Under the pieces are notes generated by a model, which was not told the origin of the DNA, ran no database searches, and saw only the letters and a program-made list of their open reading frames with translations. The translations under genes and the position numbers were made by a program. Positions 1 through 6,830 of a DNA stretch of 60,670 nt are shown here, piece after piece. The stretch's first letter is position 1; each line of letters starts with the position of its first letter. Source of the stretch: a bacterium (candidate division B38) B3_B38 (GTDB taxonomy: Bacteria > Acidobacteriota > B3-B38 > Guanabaribacteriales > B3-B38); NCBI GenBank assembly GCA_005223145.1, contig NJBL01000004.1, forward strand, positions 1 through 60,670. The letters are read 5' to 3'.

Positions 1-135
1 GTCGTCTCTACCTATAGGTGTAACAATAAGCCATTTTGTATATTAACCACATTTATCGCGATTTTCAACCTCGCCATAAAATGGGGTGTTAGCCCCCCTT
101 CTATCCCCCCTCCTTTGCCAAGCAATCCCAGTTAC

Positions 136-164
136 TTGCTGTGTCGGTAAACTACGATTATAAT
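136..164 (+). promoter_or_regulatory. Putative sigma70-type promoter
   Basis: The -10 box TATAAT (159-164) is perfect. A weak -35 (TTGCTG, 136-141) lies 17 bases upstream. It precedes the EF-G start fragment at 200. It lies in the part of the contig that looks chimeric, so it may not belong to the main organism. Confidence 0.5.
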
Positions 165-199
165 GTCAGTGGAATAAGCTAAACAGAGTAGGTGATTAG

Positions 200-335
200 A
201 TGAAGCAATACGGACTGGAGAACATTCGCAATATCGTTTTACTTTCCCATTGTGGTGCCGGCAAGACATCACTAACTGAGGCGGTGCTGTTCACTACCGG
301 TGCCATTACTCGATTCGGCAAGGTCGATGACGGGG
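200..335 (+). pseudogene. EF-G family N-terminal fragment (about 45 codons)
   Basis: The first 45 or so residues match the start of an elongation-factor-G family GTPase. They include the P-loop GAGKTSL and the family-typical stretch around [18 protein letters not shown]. The ATG follows an AGGTG ribosome site. After GKVDDG (about 317-335) similarity stops abruptly. The frame stays open to 703, but only because it runs antisense to a different gene. EF-G proteins have about 690 residues, so this is only a stub. The break falls on a short GC-rich string that also makes sense in the opposite-strand piece, as expected for two reads joined through a shared k-mer. I read it as an assembly junction; a real truncation is possible but unlikely given the next three junctions. 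Confidence 0.75.
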
Positions 336-640
336 ACGCCGAGCATCTTCTCGGCCCAGACGACCGCCTCGTCGTACGAGCCCGCCTCGACGCCCCCGCC
401 GCTCAGGTAGTTCGAGACCCCGAAGTGGATCCGGCTGCGGAGGAGCGCTGCCCGCTCCTCCTCCGTCGCGGGATGGATGCGCTGATCGCGGTCGACCGTC
501 CACGTGACCGACGGATCGAGTTCGAAGTCCTCCGCGCCCGCGATCTCCCGCACGGAGTCGCGCATGGCCTCGTGATGGTCGATCAGGAGGAAGTGGTTCT
601 TGGTCAGGCGCTTGCAGTCGCCCGCCTGGATCTCCTCGAA
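320..640 (-). pseudogene. Unrecognised GC-rich coding fragment, open at both ends
   Basis: On the minus strand the open frame continues from the guaA piece through about 105 residues that are not GMP synthetase. Landmarks are [33 protein letters not shown] and [12 protein letters not shown]. The codons are markedly GC-rich compared with genes further right. The protein-like composition and codon bias suggest a true coding piece, but I do not recognise the family. It has neither a start nor a stop of its own. It joins the EF-G piece near 320-335 and the guaA piece near 637-650. It is probably one tile of a chimeric contig end. Confidence 0.5.
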
Positions 641-920
641 GATGCGGATGAAAAGCTCGCCGATAGTGCGCCGCTTTTTTTCTGGATCCGTGATGCCAGA
701 TAAGGCGGTCATGAACTGATCTACCGCGTCCACAATGATCAGCTCTAAGCCCAGGTTTTCGTGCAGGGCAGTTCTCACCTGGGCAGCCTCTCCCTGGCGC
801 AGCAAGCCATTATCCACGAATACGGCCAGCAATTGGTCGCCGACGGCGCGCTGCACCATCGCAGTCGCCACGCTGGAGTCGACCCCCCCGCTGACCGCGG
901 AGAGCACCATTTCCCCGCCG
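640..920 (-). pseudogene. guaA: GMP synthetase ATP-pyrophosphatase domain fragment
   Basis: About 90 residues on the minus strand match the ATP-PPase domain of glutamine-hydrolysing GMP synthetase. The PP-loop SGGVDSSVA is followed by VFVDNGLLR and then [18 protein letters not shown]. In a complete enzyme this lies after a glutamine amidotransferase domain of about 190 residues and before a dimerisation domain; both are missing. Upstream the frame runs into an antisense reading of the ileS piece (junction about 905-930). Downstream it passes into an unrelated sequence. The gene identity is secure. That it is an intact gene here is excluded. Confidence 0.85.
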
Positions 921-1065
921 ACTTCATCGTCGAGTACATCAATCAAACACGCGGGTGGTTCTACACCCTGCTGGCCGTCTCCACCACCGTCTTTGACTCA
1001 ATTTGCTACAAGCGCTGTCTTTCTCTGGGACTCATCCTCGATGCACACGGAAAGAAGATGTCCAA
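911..1065 (+). pseudogene. ileS: Isoleucyl-tRNA synthetase internal fragment
   Basis: The residues [20 protein letters not shown] and the following VSTTVFD stretch are the hallmark of class Ia isoleucyl-tRNA synthetases, just ahead of the KMSKS loop. The piece runs up to a KMSKS loop (KKMSKSKGN, about 1052-1075). There the reading passes without a frameshift into cysteinyl-tRNA synthetase. Both enzymes share the KMSKS string, so this is exactly where an assembler could switch templates. The fragment is about 50 residues of a roughly 1000-residue enzyme. Confidence 0.8.
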
Positions 1066-1654
1066 ATCAAAGGGGAACTATTATACCCTTCGCGACCTGC
1101 TGGAAGAAGGATACGAACCTTTGGCTATCCGCTATCTCCTGCTGTCCACTCATTACCGTCGACAGCTTAATTTCACCAGAGAAGGGTTGACCCAGGCTAC
1201 CCACTCCCTTAAGAATCTCGGCGATTTCCTCCTCAGGCTCCGGCAGAGCAAGCCCATTGAGGGCTACAATCAGACCTTAGGAAAGGCAACCAAAGACGCC
1301 ATAGCAGGTATGGAGCGAGCCCTGGACGACGACCTCAATATTTCGCCCGCCCTGGCATCTCTCCACCAGCTGGTGAAGGAGGTCAATATCTCGCTTGAGC
1401 GGGGGGAAGTGGGGGAGAAAAATATGAGCGAAGTGAGGGAGGTGCTGGACAAATTTGACCGGGTTACCGGGATTTTGCCCCCGGTGGAAGAGGAATCCCT
1501 CGATGAGACCGTAAGAAAGCTCATTGCCGAGCGGGAGTCAGCCCGCCGGAACAAGGAGTATCAGAAAGCCGACCTCATCAGAGAAAAGCTGCGCCGGATG
1601 GGGATAATTCTGGAAGATACCAGAGATGGGGTAAGGTGGAAAAGGGAACCATAG
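1055..1654 (+). CDS. cysS: Cysteinyl-tRNA synthetase, C-terminal half (5' end lost)
   Basis: This class I synthetase charges tRNA-Cys in the cytoplasm. From the KMSKS loop (about 1055) to the stop at 1654 the protein reads as a good CysRS C-terminal half. It has GNYYTLRDLLEEGYEPLAIR, LLLSTHYRRQLNF, the DALR-type helical region and a C-terminal anticodon-binding end (DLIREKLRRMGI). The N-terminal catalytic half with HIGH and zinc ligands is absent and replaced by an ileS piece. The true contig probably starts near here. The gene lies about 670 bases ahead of a tRNA-Cys gene, a pleasing but possibly accidental association. Confidence 0.85.
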   Translation, partial: KMSKSKGNYYTLRDLLEEGYEPLAIRYLLLSTHYRRQLNFTREGLTQATHSLKNLGDFLLRLRQSKPIEGYNQTLGKATKDAIAGMERALDDDLNISPALASLHQLVKEVNISLERGEVGEKNMSEVREVLDKFDRVTGILPPVEEESLDETVRKLIAERESARRNKEYQKADLIREKLRRMGIILEDTRDGVRWKREP

Positions 1655-1714
1655 CCCCTGAGAGCTCTCACTAGGGATAAGAGGACTTACGAGGGGTTTT
1701 TCTCATCAAGAGTT

Positions 1715-2197
1715 GTGAATAATGCCAACGAAACTACCGAAGCTGGGTATGAAGATATGAGGTTTCGGTGGCCTTTTACCCGAAGGTTAAGCCTTCTGAG
1801 GAGCTCCAAAGACCGCTCCCAGCTCGGTAAAAGGGGGGAGGAGGCAGCCTGTCGCTTCCTTAAAAAGAAGAAGTATAAGATTGTGGAGCGCAGCTATCGG
1901 ACTCCCCATGGAGAGATTGACATCATCGCCTACGAGCGGAAGGTTCTGGTGTTTGTGGAGGTGAAGACCAGGCGCTCGTCAGAGTACGGTCTTCCCGAGG
2001 AATCGGTAAATTGGCGCAAACAACAGCGCATTAGAAAAATCTCCCAGCATTATCTCTACCATCATAAGCTGCAGGGAGTCGATTGCCGCTACGATGTGGT
2101 GAGCATTGACCTGAGTGCCCGGGACGAAGGACGGGTCACTCTGATAAAAGATGCTTTTCAGCTTATGGACAGAGGGATTAGCGGAAACTCAATATGA
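1715..2197 (+). CDS. YraN/UPF0102 family nuclease-fold protein
   Basis: This 160-residue protein has the UPF0102 core: QLGKRGEEAACRFLKKK, then GEIDIIA and VFVEVKTRRS. The E...D...E-x-K pattern is that of a PD-(D/E)XK nuclease fold. Members are widespread in bacteria and poorly characterised; a role in Holliday-junction or DNA processing has been suggested for the family. The GTG start at 1715 has an AAGAG site. An ATG at 1757 would give 146 residues, closer to the usual length of about 120-130, so the first 14 residues are doubtful. It follows cysS by 60 bases. Confidence 0.85.
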   Translation: MNNANETTEAGYEDMRFRWPFTRRLSLLRSSKDRSQLGKRGEEAACRFLKKKKYKIVERSYRTPHGEIDIIAYERKVLVFVEVKTRRSSEYGLPEESVNWRKQQRIRKISQHYLYHHKLQGVDCRYDVVSIDLSARDEGRVTLIKDAFQLMDRGISGNSI

Positions 2198-2206
2198 AAT
2201 TAGGGA

Positions 2207-2235
2207 TTGACAAAGGAGCCTTATTTTGTTATATT
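2207..2235 (+). promoter_or_regulatory. Promoter of the tRNA-Gly/tRNA-Cys pair
   Basis: A perfect -35 TTGACA (2207-2212) is spaced by 17 bases from TATATT (2230-2235). The predicted start near 2242 is a few bases ahead of tRNA-Gly, as expected for a tRNA promoter. It lies just after the yraN-like stop codon. Confidence 0.8.
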
Positions 2236-2247
2236 TTCTCAGGAAGA

Positions 2248-2322
<75 letters not shown>

Positions 2323-2327
2323 TCGGT

Positions 2328-2402
<75 letters not shown>

Positions 2403-2745
2403 TTTTTTATACTGATTTATTTAACTTTTTCTCCTTCCAAGAAATTAGAAGCACCGCGGATTAGGCGACGCGATCTTTGCGCCTTGGTTAAGCTTTTGAT
2501 ACTCATCAACAAGCCAAATAATGCCCACTTGAGCTCCGTCAAAGGATCAGGGACTGGAATTCCCGCTGAAAAGCAGGTTCCTTTAACATTTTCAGCAATC
2601 TGGTTGGCAAGGCTTGAGTTGAAACTCTATATCTATTATGCTAAAATGTGTTCTCTTTTAAGCGCGGGACAGGTGCTTTTAGGCAGAGATGGTGATTGAA
2701 AAGCTTATACACAATTGAGTTTTATTTTTCAAAAAGAGGATAAAA
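2403..2745. other. Intergenic region between tRNAs and dsrC
   Basis: I see no convincing gene here. A 71-codon open frame at 2484-2699 has no family resemblance and no good ribosome site. The region starts T-rich and contains the putative dsrC promoter at 2619-2647. Confidence 0.5.
2619..2647 (+). promoter_or_regulatory. Putative promoter of the dsrC-dsrM-dsrK-like operon
   Basis: TTGAAA (2619-2624), 17 bases, then TAAAAT (2642-2647): both boxes are one mismatch from consensus. The implied leader is about 90 bases, ahead of the dsrC ATG at 2746 (site AGAGGA). Confidence 0.65.
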
Positions 2746-3063
2746 ATGCCTTTCATAGAGTTTAAAGGTAAAAAAGTTGAGGTGAATGAAGAGGGTTTCT
2801 TAATCAAAGCCGAAGATTGGTCCGAGGAGCTGGCGAAGGTTTTAGCCGAGGCGGAAGGGATTGACGAGTTAACTGAGGACCATTGGAAAGTAATCAATTA
2901 TATCCGACAATATTATCTTGACCATGATATCGCCCCCATGGTCAGGCTGTTATGTAAAGAAACCAGGTTCCCCCTGAGATATATTTATCAGCTCTTCACC
3001 AGCGGTCCCGCCCGGGGTGCATGCAAGCTGGCAGGGCTTCCCAAACCGGATGGCTGCGTATAG
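2746..3063 (+). CDS. dsrC: DsrC/TusE family sulfur carrier protein with both C-terminal cysteines
   Basis: DsrC is a small cytoplasmic protein whose flexible C-terminal arm carries sulfur or redox equivalents, in dissimilatory sulfur metabolism as the partner of DsrAB and the DsrMK membrane complex. This 105-residue protein has the normal length, the EVNEEGFL start region and the arm GACKLAGLPKPDGCV. That arm contains both arm cysteines, Cys93 and Cys104. TusE-type tRNA-thiolation proteins keep only the last one, so this is a true DsrC by motif. It starts an operon with two downstream genes (13-base and 8-base gaps) that resemble DsrM and DsrK. No dsrA or dsrB is present in the window. The partner and substrate are therefore unknown; a thiol/disulfide exchange with the quinone pool is my inference. 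Confidence 0.93.
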   Translation: MPFIEFKGKKVEVNEEGFLIKAEDWSEELAKVLAEAEGIDELTEDHWKVINYIRQYYLDHDIAPMVRLLCKETRFPLRYIYQLFTSGPARGACKLAGLPKPDGCV

Positions 3064-3076
3064 ATGGTGAACAGTT

Positions 3077-3718
3077 ATGCTGCCCTTTAGCCAGGCTCTA
3101 TCCCTGGGAGCACTCCTGTTCTGCTTTATCGCTCTCCTGTATATGCTCCTTCAGGTGCGACATCTACCCCATCAAAGAAATCTTGCCCCCCCTCGAGGAA
3201 GGGGGTGGGAAGGGGTTGTTTACGCCTATACTAAAGCTCTACTCCCCTGGGGCAAGGAGAGTTCTACCAGGCATCTGGTGAGTTACCTGGCGGGGGTGGT
3301 CTTTCATTTGAGCACCTTTTTTGCTCTGTTCCTCTTTTTTTTCTCTTTCTGGCTGAAGTCCGTTCCCACTTCTCTTAAAGCGGGAGGTTCACTGGCGCTG
3401 TGGGCTGGACTGCTCTGCGGTTTTGGTCTCCTGCTCAAGCGGATATTTACCCCTTATCTTCGTTCCTTGAGCTATCCCGATGACTATTTTTCCAATGCCA
3501 TAGTGGAAGCTTTTCTATTAGTCTGTTGGCTCAGCCTGAGGGAGGGTGAATTTCCCCCCTATTTTTACTTCATAGCGGTCATCTTCTTTTTATACCTCCC
3601 GCTGGGTAAGCTCCGCCATGCCCTTTTCTGCTTATATGCCCGGGCGGTCTGGGGAGGCTTTTTTGGCAGGCGGGGAGTGCTATCGCTTTGGGGGGTAAAG
3701 AGGACAGAGGAGAGGTAA
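3077..3718 (+). CDS. DsrM/TmcC-like integral membrane cytochrome b subunit
   Basis: The 213-residue protein is very hydrophobic, with about five or six membrane helices. The region LPWGKESSTRHLVSYLAGVVFHLSTFF is typical of the NarI-like cytochrome b subunits that partner DsrK, TmcB or HmcF. Its histidines (RHL, FHL, and a late KLRH before GRRGVL) are candidates for heme b ligation. DsrM is usually near 330 residues, so this is a short version, nearer the TmcC/HmcE scale. It should pass electrons between menaquinol and the next gene product. It sits between dsrC and the iron-sulfur subunit, 8 bases before the likely start of the latter. The family call is firm; which subfamily is not. Confidence 0.8.
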   Translation: MLPFSQALSLGALLFCFIALLYMLLQVRHLPHQRNLAPPRGRGWEGVVYAYTKALLPWGKESSTRHLVSYLAGVVFHLSTFFALFLFFFSFWLKSVPTSLKAGGSLALWAGLLCGFGLLLKRIFTPYLRSLSYPDDYFSNAIVEAFLLVCWLSLREGEFPPYFYFIAVIFFLYLPLGKLRHALFCLYARAVWGGFFGRRGVLSLWGVKRTEER

Positions 3719-3726
3719 CCCACTAT

Positions 3727-5061
3727 ATGGAAGCGCCCGCTAATCATAGGCTTATTCTCGAGCATCTGAAAAGGAAGATCCCCCGAAGATTAGCCATCCT
3801 GGTTAATTCCTGTGTTCACTGCGGGCTGTGCAGCGATTCCTGCCATTACTACCTGGCAGAGAACAAGAGCCGGTTTATCCCTGCCTTCAGAACCGACCGG
3901 TTATCGAGCCTTTTCCGCCGATATCATACCTGGCTGGGGAGGCTTATCCCCTTCTGGACAGGTGCCAGAGGGGTGGAGGAACTCTCCCTGAAGGAGTTTA
4001 CTGATGCGGTATTTGGCGAGTGCACTATGTGCGGGCGCTGTTCTATTAACTGTTCGGTAGGGCTGGACATCGGCTTTCTGATACGAGAGGCACGAAAGAT
4101 ACTGGTGGAGCTCAACCAGGTGCCCAGGAGCTTGCAGTCAACGGTAGATAAGGCTGTAACTACCGGCAATAATATGGCCATTAAGGAGGAAGAGCTTACA
4201 GGGACTATCCAGTGGTTGGAGGAGGAGCTGCAGCAAGAGGTGGGAGACCCCCGGGCGAAAATACCCCTCAATAAAGCTGGTGCCAGGGTTTTATACACCC
4301 TGAATCCAAGAGAGCCAAAGTTTTTTCCCCTGTCCATCATTGCCATAGCCAAGATATTTTATGCGGCGGGGGAAAACTGGACTCTCAGCAGTACCAACTT
4401 TGACGCCACTAATTATGCCTATTATTCCGGTGATGACCAGGCTGCTCGCATCATAGCAAGACGCCTGGTTGATGAGGCAGAAAAGCTGGGAGTCAATATT
4501 CTGGCAGTAACCGAGTGCGGTCATGCATATCGTTCCATCAGGTGGGAATCCCCCAACTGGCTTGGCAAGCGGTTCGGCTTCAAGGTGAAAAGCATCCTTG
4601 AGCTGATAGCCGATTACCTCAGTGAGGGTCGCATCCGGGTTGATCCCTCGGCAAACAGTGCTCCGGTTACTCTTCATGACCCTTGCAATCTCGTCCGCTA
4701 CGGTGGTGTGGTGGAGGTGCAGCGCCATATCCTGCGACAAGCGGTTAGCAACTTCGTGGAGATGCACCCCAACAGGGAGAACAACTACTGCTGCGGCGGA
4801 GGGGGAGGGCTATTGAGCATGAGCGAGTATGCAGAGCTCAGGCTCAAAGCGGGAAAAGCAAAGGTAGAACAGATTCGCCAGACAGGGGCTAAGGTGGTAG
4901 CTGCTCCCTGTCATAATTGTATTGACCAATTGATGGAGCTGAACAAGAAATATAAGTTAGGGATTGAGGCGAGGACCATAGGGGAGATTGTAGCCGATGC
5001 CCTGATTCTCCCCTCAGGACGGGTCAACCCCTCCACCGACTCTCCTTCCAAAAAAGGCTAA
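3727..5061 (+). CDS. DsrK/TmcB/HdrD-like iron-sulfur heterodisulfide-reductase-type subunit
   Basis: The 444-residue protein has two [4Fe-4S] motifs near the N-terminus: Cys29, 32, 35, 39 and Cys99, 102, 105, 109. The C-terminal half is of CCG type, with LHDPCNL, NNYCCGGGGG and PCHNC, which bind the catalytic cubane cluster in HdrB/HdrD and DsrK relatives. The stretch TGNNMAIKEEE followed by YTLNPREPKFFPLS is typical of the TmcB/DsrK branch. In sulfate reducers such subunits exchange electrons with DsrC; here the adjacent dsrC makes that the natural prediction. I chose ATG 3727 (site GGAGAGG) over a TTG at 3688 that overlaps the upstream gene. The first CCG repeat is degenerate (ECGH). It ends 11 bases from the convergent cysteine desulfurase. 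Confidence 0.88.
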   Translation: MEAPANHRLILEHLKRKIPRRLAILVNSCVHCGLCSDSCHYYLAENKSRFIPAFRTDRLSSLFRRYHTWLGRLIPFWTGARGVEELSLKEFTDAVFGECTMCGRCSINCSVGLDIGFLIREARKILVELNQVPRSLQSTVDKAVTTGNNMAIKEEELTGTIQWLEEELQQEVGDPRAKIPLNKAGARVLYTLNPREPKFFPLSIIAIAKIFYAAGENWTLSSTNFDATNYAYYSGDDQAARIIARRLVDEAEKLGVNILAVTECGHAYRSIRWESPNWLGKRFGFKVKSILELIADYLSEGRIRVDPSANSAPVTLHDPCNLVRYGGVVEVQRHILRQAVSNFVEMHPNRENNYCCGGGGGLLSMSEYAELRLKAGKAKVEQIRQTGAKVVAAPCHNCIDQLMELNKKYKLGIEARTIGEIVADALILPSGRVNPSTDSPSKKG

Positions 5062-5072
5062 GAATCCTCTTA

Positions 5073-6233
5073 CTATCCCTTCTTTGTGCTGGCTATCTCT
5101 TTTACCGCATTAATGCAGTGGTCGATATGCTCTTCTGTATTGAAGGGACCGATGCTTACCCGCACTGCTCCTTCGGGCATGGTCTGCAGTTGCTCATGAA
5201 CCTTGGGCGCGCAATGGAGACCGGTGCGGGTAGCAATATTGTAATCGACATCGAGGAGGGTGCCGGCATCGATCGCCTTGTAGCTGTCGATATTAAAAGA
5301 GAGCACCGCCAGCCTGTTTTCCAGCGAGGTGCTCCCGTAGAGGGTCACTCCTTCAATCTCCATCAACCCTTTCTGGAGGCGCTCCAGCAGGGACAGCTCA
5401 TTCCGTCTGATGTTATCCACCCCCACCTTATGAAGATACTTTTGCCCGGCATTTAAGCCGGCAATACCGAGGACATTGAGAGTGCCGCATTCCAGCCGGT
5501 AGGGGTATTCCGGGAGGTGGAAGGGGTAGGCGGAGCGAACACCGGTTCCCCCCACTCGGCTTGGCTCTATCTCAATATCCTCTCCTACATAGAGCCCCCC
5601 TATCCCCGTTGGACCCATCAGGGATTTATGCCCGGTGAAGGCGACAAGGTCAATATTCATTGTCTCCACATCTATAGGTACCACCCCGGCAGTTTGAGCT
5701 GCATCAATAGCGAAGATGACCCCATGTTCACGACAGAGCCTCCCGATTTCCTCTACCGGCTGCACTGTTCCGATGACATTGGAGCCGTGGTTAATGATAA
5801 CCAGCTTGGTGTTTTTCTTGAACCTTTTCTGAAAATCATCGGGGTCAACATACCCCTGGGAGTCGAAGGGTATGTAGTCAACCTCAATCTTCCCGTCAGA
5901 GTATTTATGATGGAGCGGGCGGAGCACCGAGTTGTGCTCCAGGGTGGTGGTAATCACATGGTCTCCGGGCTTCAGAATGCCATTTATAATCATATTCAAG
6001 GAGTCGGAGGCGTTATAGGTGAAGACCAGATGCTCGTATTTCTTCCCATGAAAAAATTCAGTGAGGAGCTTTCTGGTCTCCTGAACCATCTGCTCAGCCT
6101 CCAGGCACAGGTCGTATCCCGACCGCCCGGGGTTAACACCATAATGGCGATAGAAATGGTCCATAAAATCGAGGACTTCCTTTGGCTTGGGGAATAGGGT
6201 GGCTGAATTGTCAAGGTATATTAGCTCTTTCAT
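5073..6233 (-). CDS. Cysteine desulfurase family protein (class V aminotransferase fold)
   Basis: This PLP enzyme of 386 residues releases sulfur from cysteine for iron-sulfur or thio-cofactor assembly. The start YLDNSATLFPKP, the PLP lysine Lys203 in FTGHKSLMG, the AIDAAQ aspartate motif and the persulfide cysteine Cys341 in TGLHCAP are present. The single Cys in a short loop resembles the EF2568/SufS-like group rather than IscS. It is convergent with the DsrK-like gene, 11 bases apart, so it is not in that operon, though a sulfur-metabolism link is tempting. The ATG at 6233 begins MKELIYLDN, the usual start position. Confidence 0.92.
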   Translation of the reverse strand: MKELIYLDNSATLFPKPKEVLDFMDHFYRHYGVNPGRSGYDLCLEAEQMVQETRKLLTEFFHGKKYEHLVFTYNASDSLNMIINGILKPGDHVITTTLEHNSVLRPLHHKYSDGKIEVDYIPFDSQGYVDPDDFQKRFKKNTKLVIINHGSNVIGTVQPVEEIGRLCREHGVIFAIDAAQTAGVVPIDVETMNIDLVAFTGHKSLMGPTGIGGLYVGEDIEIEPSRVGGTGVRSAYPFHLPEYPYRLECGTLNVLGIAGLNAGQKYLHKVGVDNIRRNELSLLERLQKGLMEIEGVTLYGSTSLENRLAVLSFNIDSYKAIDAGTLLDVDYNIATRTGLHCAPKVHEQLQTMPEGAVRVSIGPFNTEEHIDHCINAVKEIASTKKG

Positions 6234-6275
6234 AATTACATCCCCTATCTATTAATAAATAATGTCTCCTTTTCT

Positions 6276-6299
6276 CATGGAAGGAATTCCCCTTCCATG
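6276..6299. repeat. Perfect 9-bp hairpin upstream of the cysteine desulfurase
   Basis: CATGGAAGG and CCTTCCATG flank a six-base loop. In minus orientation it lies 43 bases before the desulfurase start codon, so it may be an operator or leader hairpin. There is no T-run, so a terminator role is not supported. Confidence 0.6.
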
Positions 6300-6575
6300 T
6301 TTCCCTGGAAGGCACCTGTCAAAGCAGGACATTGATTATTAGAGATGGTAACCTTGTACTCCTATCATACTCTAATCCAAAGAGGAAGACAACCCTGTTT
6401 TTTCCACCAATAGTTAGGTGCTCCTTGGCAAGAGCTTGCATAGATGGAGAGGAACTTAACCCTTCTCTGGCAGAAAAAAATTGGTCATTCTTTTAATAAA
6501 TAGCCCTTTTAGCCCTCCTCCTGAAGAGAGGCTTTGCTTACCAAAGGGGGGGGTTATTTGATGAAGTAAAGTCGG

Positions 6576-6605
6576 TTGCCTTGGTTCTGCTGGGCATTAT
6601 ATAAT
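6576..6605 (+). promoter_or_regulatory. Putative promoter upstream of the amidohydrolase
   Basis: TTGCCT (6576-6581), 18 bases, TATAAT (6600-6605). The -10 is perfect. It would give a leader of about 220 bases, which is long, so another promoter nearer 6831 is possible. Confidence 0.45.
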
Positions 6606-6830
6606 AATGTTTGCCAATAGGAGCAGGCAGATTTGCGCCTCTTAAAAACAAGTGGGGTGATAATGAGGATGAAGGGGTTAGTAGATCTAATGCCTCATTT
6701 CCAAAGAAAGAGAGAGTAAGTGCGATTTAATGGTGAGGATAAATAAGCCTTTCAAGGGAGGTAAATCGTTTATAATTGGTGTTGCCGAATAAATGTTTTT
6801 AAATCTTTTTTGCTGTAAGGAGGGATACCT

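Larger units (their letters stand above)
6234..6830. other. 597-base divergent intergenic region
   Basis: No gene is apparent. It separates the minus-strand desulfurase from the plus-strand amidohydrolase. It contains a perfect hairpin (6276-6299), a C-tract/G-tract imperfect palindrome (about 6510-6555) and a promoter-like pair at 6576-6605. The right half is AT-rich. Confidence 0.5.

Noticed and set aside
272..946. 224-codon minus-strand GMP synthetase-like gene
   Set aside because: It has no true start or stop of its own; only about 90 residues are guaA and the rest belongs to other pieces.
761..1654. Apparent 297-codon fusion protein joining guaA-antisense, ileS and cysS parts
   Set aside because: The N-terminal third is antisense to guaA and the ileS-cysS join falls on the shared KMSKS motif, so it is better explained as assembly chimerism than as a real fusion.
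2484..2699. 71-codon open frame ahead of dsrC
   Set aside because: No good ribosome site, no family resemblance, and the likely dsrC promoter lies inside it.
3185..3216. Mobile repeat inserted in the DsrM-like gene
   Set aside because: The reading frame is kept and the encoded segment leads smoothly into the conserved YAYTKALLPWGKES region, so ordinary coding sequence is the simpler view.
5517..6197. 226-codon frame opposite the cysteine desulfurase
   Set aside because: It is a mirror of a well-supported gene with clear active-site residues on the other strand.
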